DNA from: Niabella beijingensis
GTDB lineage: Bacteria; Bacteroidota; Bacteroidia; Chitinophagales; Chitinophagaceae
Reading direction: 5' to 3'
DNA length: 64,000 nt
NCBI RefSeq assembly: GCF_020034665.1
Contig: NZ_JAIQDI010000002.1
Location: 434,001-498,000, forward strand
In this document: piece by piece, positions 60,932 to 64,000 of the stretch
Position numbering within the stretch: position 1 is the stretch's first letter
Layout: each line of letters begins with the position of its first letter
The notes under the pieces: generated by a model
What the model was told of the DNA's origin: nothing
Database searches by the model: none
Seen by the model: the letters and a program-made list of their open reading frames with translations, nothing else
Translations under genes and position numbers: made by a program

Positions 60932-61621
60932 TTATGCTCTTTTCTTTTTCTTATTTACCAGCAATACTTCGTCAATAAAACCATAATCCTTGGCTTCTGT
61001 TGCGGTCATCCATTTGTCGCGCTCAAAGTCCTTTTCGATCTGGTCGATCGGTTTCTCTGTATGGTTATTTACGATCTCGTACAGCTCTTTTTTCAATTTG
61101 CGGATCTCGTTTACGGTGATCTCGATATCACTGGCCTGTCCCCCGATGCCACCGCTGGGCTGGTGCATCATGATCCGGGCGTGTTTTAAGGCGGCCCGTT
61201 TCCCATGTGTGCCGGCGCCCAGCAATACGCAGGACATAGAAGCTGCCATACCGATACAGATGGTAGCCACATCAGGAGTTACATACTGCATGGTATCATA
61301 AACGCCCAGTCCGGCATAAACGCTGCCGCCGGGGCTGTTGATGTACATATTGATGTCGCGCACCCGGTCGGTACTGTCCAGGAACAGCAGCTGTGCCGTT
61401 ACGATATTGGCTACTTCATCATTGATAGGGTAGCCCAGAAAAATGATACGGTCCATCATCAACCGGCTGTACACATCCATTACGGCCACATTCATGGGCC
61501 GCTCTTCAATAATATTCGGCGTTAATGCAGTCACGAGGTGATTGCCGTAGCTGTGCAGGGTGTTGCTGGAAAGGCCCCTGTGCTTCACCGCATATTTTTC
61601 AAATTCCGAGTTATAAGTCAT
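60932..61621 (-). CDS. clpP: ClpP protease, second copy
   Basis: A 229-residue ClpP with Ser in IGMAASMSCVLLGAG (S128) and His in ARIMMHQPSGG (H153). It starts the clpP-clpP-clpX operon. The two copies differ enough to suggest long divergence rather than recent duplication; hetero-oligomers are possible. Confidence 0.93.
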   Translation of the reverse strand: MTYNSEFEKYAVKHRGLSSNTLHSYGNHLVTALTPNIIEERPMNVAVMDVYSRLMMDRIIFLGYPINDEVANIVTAQLLFLDSTDRVRDINMYINSPGGSVYAGLGVYDTMQYVTPDVATICIGMAASMSCVLLGAGTHGKRAALKHARIMMHQPSGGIGGQASDIEITVNEIRKLKKELYEIVNNHTEKPIDQIEKDFERDKWMTATEAKDYGFIDEVLLVNKKKKRA

Positions 61622-61982
61622 AATTTATTTAAGTTACTGGTTAACTGTTCAAATTATCTGTTGTCCGTACAGTGATTCAGGATCACGGTACCGGTTTTAA
61701 AAGTAATCAAATATTTCTCCATTTACAAAATAGTGATTTTTAATGTCAGTTTGACCGGTTTGGAGGGCGAAAACGTCAGTCGGACATTTTTAAGACCCGG
61801 GAAATGCTGCCAGAACACTGAAAGGATCCTCCTTGTGGAGGACGCAACAGGACAACAGTACATTTCTTAACGCAGGCTTAAGCTCCAGGTAATATGGAAC
61901 GGATAGCTTTGAACGGAAGCCCGTTTTTATTTTGACGGTAAATAATAATATCTTTATACAAGCGGCTATAAAACAATAAAGC
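61622..61982. promoter_or_regulatory. Divergent gene-free region between clpP and the metallophosphoesterase
   Basis: About 360 bases without a credible gene. It should hold both promoters; a TATCTTTA sequence around 61949-61956 upstream of the metallophosphoesterase resembles a -7 element. Nothing else recognised. Confidence 0.4.
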
Positions 61983-62798
61983 ATGAAACGCAAGGAGTTT
62001 TTGAAATGGGCCACTCCGGCCTTTTTATTACTGGCAAACGGGAATATCGCCCGCGCAGGAGAGCAGATGGATGCACTGATGAAAAAGAAAAAACGGGTCC
62101 GGTTTGCCATTGCCTCCGACATTCATTACGGACAGCCCGGCACCGATTATGACAATTATATAAAGAAGGCTGTTGCACGCATCAATGAAGAGCATGCCGG
62201 CAACCCCTTTGATTTCTGTATGCTCAATGGTGATATCGTGCACAATGACCCCGTACATTATCCGGCCGTTAAAGATCGCATCGGGCAATTGAAGATGAAG
62301 TATTATGTAACGCCCGGAAACCATGATATGGTGACCCCGGAGCATTGGGAACGCATCTGGAACCGGCCGGTAAACTATGACTTTACGGTAAACGGAACGG
62401 CATTCCTTGCCGGCACCACTTCCAACGAAAAAGGGGAATACATCTGCCCCGATCTGAAATGGATGGAGGAGCGGCTGGAAGCGCACAAACGGGCAAAGAA
62501 TATTTTTGTGATCGTTCATATCAACCCTGCCAAACTGACCACACACGGGATCGACTGCCCCGAATTCCTGGCGTTGCTAAAGCGGTATAAGAATGTGCGG
62601 GCTGTTTTTAACGGACATGATCATGACGAGGACGGCATCAAGAAAAAAGGGGAGATCCCTTTTGTTTTTGATGCGCATGTGGGGGGCGACTGGGGTACGG
62701 CCTACCGGGGGTTCCGGGTGGTGGAACTGCTGGAAGATGAAACGGTGCTGACCTATGTACTGAACCCGGATTCGAAAATAAACAACGCAACCCTGTAA
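61983..62798 (+). CDS. Calcineurin-like metallophosphoesterase, exported
   Basis: A 271-residue protein with a signal-like N-terminus (MKRKEFLKWATPAFLLLANG). Metallophosphoesterase motifs: SDIHYG, LNGDIVHNDP, PGNHDMV and FNGHDHDED. Likely a periplasmic phosphoesterase of unknown substrate. It is inserted in reverse orientation between tig and the clp operon. Confidence 0.9.
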   Translation: MKRKEFLKWATPAFLLLANGNIARAGEQMDALMKKKKRVRFAIASDIHYGQPGTDYDNYIKKAVARINEEHAGNPFDFCMLNGDIVHNDPVHYPAVKDRIGQLKMKYYVTPGNHDMVTPEHWERIWNRPVNYDFTVNGTAFLAGTTSNEKGEYICPDLKWMEERLEAHKRAKNIFVIVHINPAKLTTHGIDCPEFLALLKRYKNVRAVFNGHDHDEDGIKKKGEIPFVFDAHVGGDWGTAYRGFRVVELLEDETVLTYVLNPDSKINNATL

Positions 62799-62997
62799 CG
62801 GCTGATGCCGGCCGGTTGCCAGTTCCCGGGGCAGTATCGATGTCGTCAATATCCTGAAGATAAATGATAAAGTAAGCAAGGTCAGAAAGGGGATCCTTGC
62901 TGCCACGGCGGGTCCGCCGGATCTTAATGTGGTCCGCGCCAGGAATCATCGGGACGGGTGACTTCCCGGCAGCCTCAAAATATACAATAAACAAAAA

Positions 62998-63018
62998 AAC
63001 CGCCCGGATGGGGCGGTT
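62998..63018 (-). terminator. Terminator of the trigger factor gene
   Basis: The stem AACCGCCC/GGGCGGTT is followed by TTTTTTTG on the minus strand, 23 bases past the trigger-factor stop. Confidence 0.75.
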
Positions 63019-63040
63019 CTGATACACAGATCTATTTCGA

Positions 63041-64000
63041 TTAATGGTGGTGATGCTGGTGCTCACTTACCATTTTAGAAAAATCTTCAACACTGATGGT
63101 GGTTGCCTTGGGTTTTATTTTTGTTTCTGCCCATTCAAATACCTTCTGCGATTGCAGGCGGTTGTAAGCATCCTCTACATATTTCCGGTCCTTCATCATA
63201 CGGCCGATATAATCATTTACCCAGGGCTGGTCGTCGGTCATGCCCATTGCACCTCCCATGTACTGGAAGAGTTGCTGACGGGCAAAATCCCTGATCTCAT
63301 CCGGTGCCACCTGGATCCCGTTGTCGGTAACGATTTTTTCGGTGATAAGGGTCCATTTCAGCTGGTTCAGGAAAGAAGGCATCTCTGCTTCGATCTGTTC
63401 CGGGGTTTTGGCCGGCTGTGGCTCGCCGCCTTCCTGGGGCTGGTTGTTCTGTGTTGTCAGCCAATTCTTAAGGAAGGCCTCAGGGAATTCGATCTTGGTA
63501 TCATCCACCAGTTTGTGAAACAGCTGGTCGTGGATCTGGTTGCGGCTTTGCGCTGCCCAGTAGTTATAGATCTCATCTTTTACCTTGGTTCTGAATGCTT
63601 CTTCTGTAGTTACATCTCCGGCGGGATAGAGCTGGGTAAAGAAAGCTTCATCCAGTGCTCTTTTTTCCAGCAGACCAACTTTTGTGATCTCCAGTTTAAA
63701 GGTCTTGTCTTTTGTGGCAGCTTCCTCTTTATTCAATCCCAGGTCCTGGGCAATAAAATCCAGTTCCTTCTCTTCAAAAGCCGTTCCCAGCTGGATCTGG
63801 ATGCTGTCTCCGGTTTTTTTGCCGTTCAGTTCCTTGCGTACCGCCGGTGCGAAATATTTTACCAGTAAGGAATTGTCCTTTTTGATACCGTTCTCGATCT
63901 CATTGCCTTCGGCATCGGTTTCGGTAAATGTTACGTTCACTACATTGTCGTCCGCCTCAACGGTTTCCTTGTCGGTCATGTTGCCATACCGGTTCTGAAG
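63041..64000 (-). CDS. tig: Trigger factor (ribosome-associated chaperone), 5' part outside window
   Basis: The C-terminal about 320 residues of a trigger factor: PPIase (FKBP-like) part VVNVTFTETDAEGNEI... then the helical C-domain DEAFFTQLYPAGDVTTEEAF. The frame continues to base 64000 without a start, so the ribosome-binding domain lies outside the window. The C-terminus is histidine-rich, ending QHHHH. Trigger factor helps nascent chains fold; tig-clpP-clpX gene order is common in bacteria. Confidence 0.92.
   Translation of the reverse strand, partial: LQNRYGNMTDKETVEADDNVVNVTFTETDAEGNEIENGIKKDNSLLVKYFAPAVRKELNGKKTGDSIQIQLGTAFEEKELDFIAQDLGLNKEEAATKDKTFKLEITKVGLLEKRALDEAFFTQLYPAGDVTTEEAFRTKVKDEIYNYWAAQSRNQIHDQLFHKLVDDTKIEFPEAFLKNWLTTQNNQPQEGGEPQPAKTPEQIEAEMPSFLNQLKWTLITEKIVTDNGIQVAPDEIRDFARQQLFQYMGGAMGMTDDQPWVNDYIGRMMKDRKYVEDAYNRLQSQKVFEWAETKIKPKATTISVEDFSKMVSEHQHHHH

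Overview
The window comes from a member of the Bacteroidota, most likely a Chitinophagaceae/Sphingobacteriia-type bacterium. This rests on the Bacteroides-type conjugation genes (TraA to TraQ set, MobA/B/C), promoter elements of the TAnnTTTG type, a tyrosine integrase of the CTnDOT type, and host-side protein families such as the tig/clpP/clpX locus. Genus-level placement is inference. The window splits into two parts of visibly different composition: an AT-richer mobile element (about 1-34.9 kb, left end outside the window) and a GC-richer chromosomal part (about 35-64 kb).

Mobile part. From the left: a truncated ketopantoate-reductase-like gene and the coupling ATPase MobC. Next is a 5 kb cargo block: AraC regulator, two OsmC proteins and a DsbA/FrnE oxidoreductase, then a PatB-type C-S lyase and RidA with a divergent Lrp regulator. 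The relaxase genes mobB/mobA and an oriT-like hairpin cluster follow, then a palindrome-rich gap before the ParA-like traA. A transfer operon of about 12.5 kb (traA,B,D,E,F,G,I,J,K,L,M,N,O,Q plus extra genes) encodes a Bacteroides-type type IV secretion apparatus. Behind it come a degenerate receiver-domain protein, a small unknown protein, and upstream of both a long multi-stem hairpin with its own promoter. Then follow an XRE/S24 (LexA-like) repressor divergent from a dinB-dnaE translesion polymerase cassette with paired operators, two excisionase-like HTH proteins, a leftward operon of seven mostly unknown small genes ending the DUF932 series, and the integrase with the likely right end.

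Chromosomal part. It carries an OmpA-type lipoprotein, an unknown secreted protein and uvrA. A five-copy 102-bp tandem repeat lies between the convergent uvrA and the housekeeping dnaE. Further on are an NlpC/P60 lipoprotein, a polysaccharide flippase with an M1 peptidase, a peptide-type ABC solute-binding lipoprotein and a YdeI-family protein. A catabolic-looking cluster follows (beta-propeller lipoprotein, two Tat-exported DegT aminotransferase-family proteins, a ceramidase-like hydrolase and a LacI regulator). The window ends with a 48-residue small gene, clpX, two tandem clpP genes, a divergent metallophosphoesterase and the trigger factor gene running off the right edge.

Points most worth following: (1) the structured RNA element and its promoter upstream of the degenerate receiver gene; (2) the element-borne repressor/DinB/DnaE cassette with two operator palindromes 21 bp apart and a PHP domain that has lost metal ligands; (3) the Tat-exported DegT/ceramidase-like cluster with shared operator-like sequences; (4) the PatB-RidA-Lrp cargo, where RidA would clear the reactive product of PatB.
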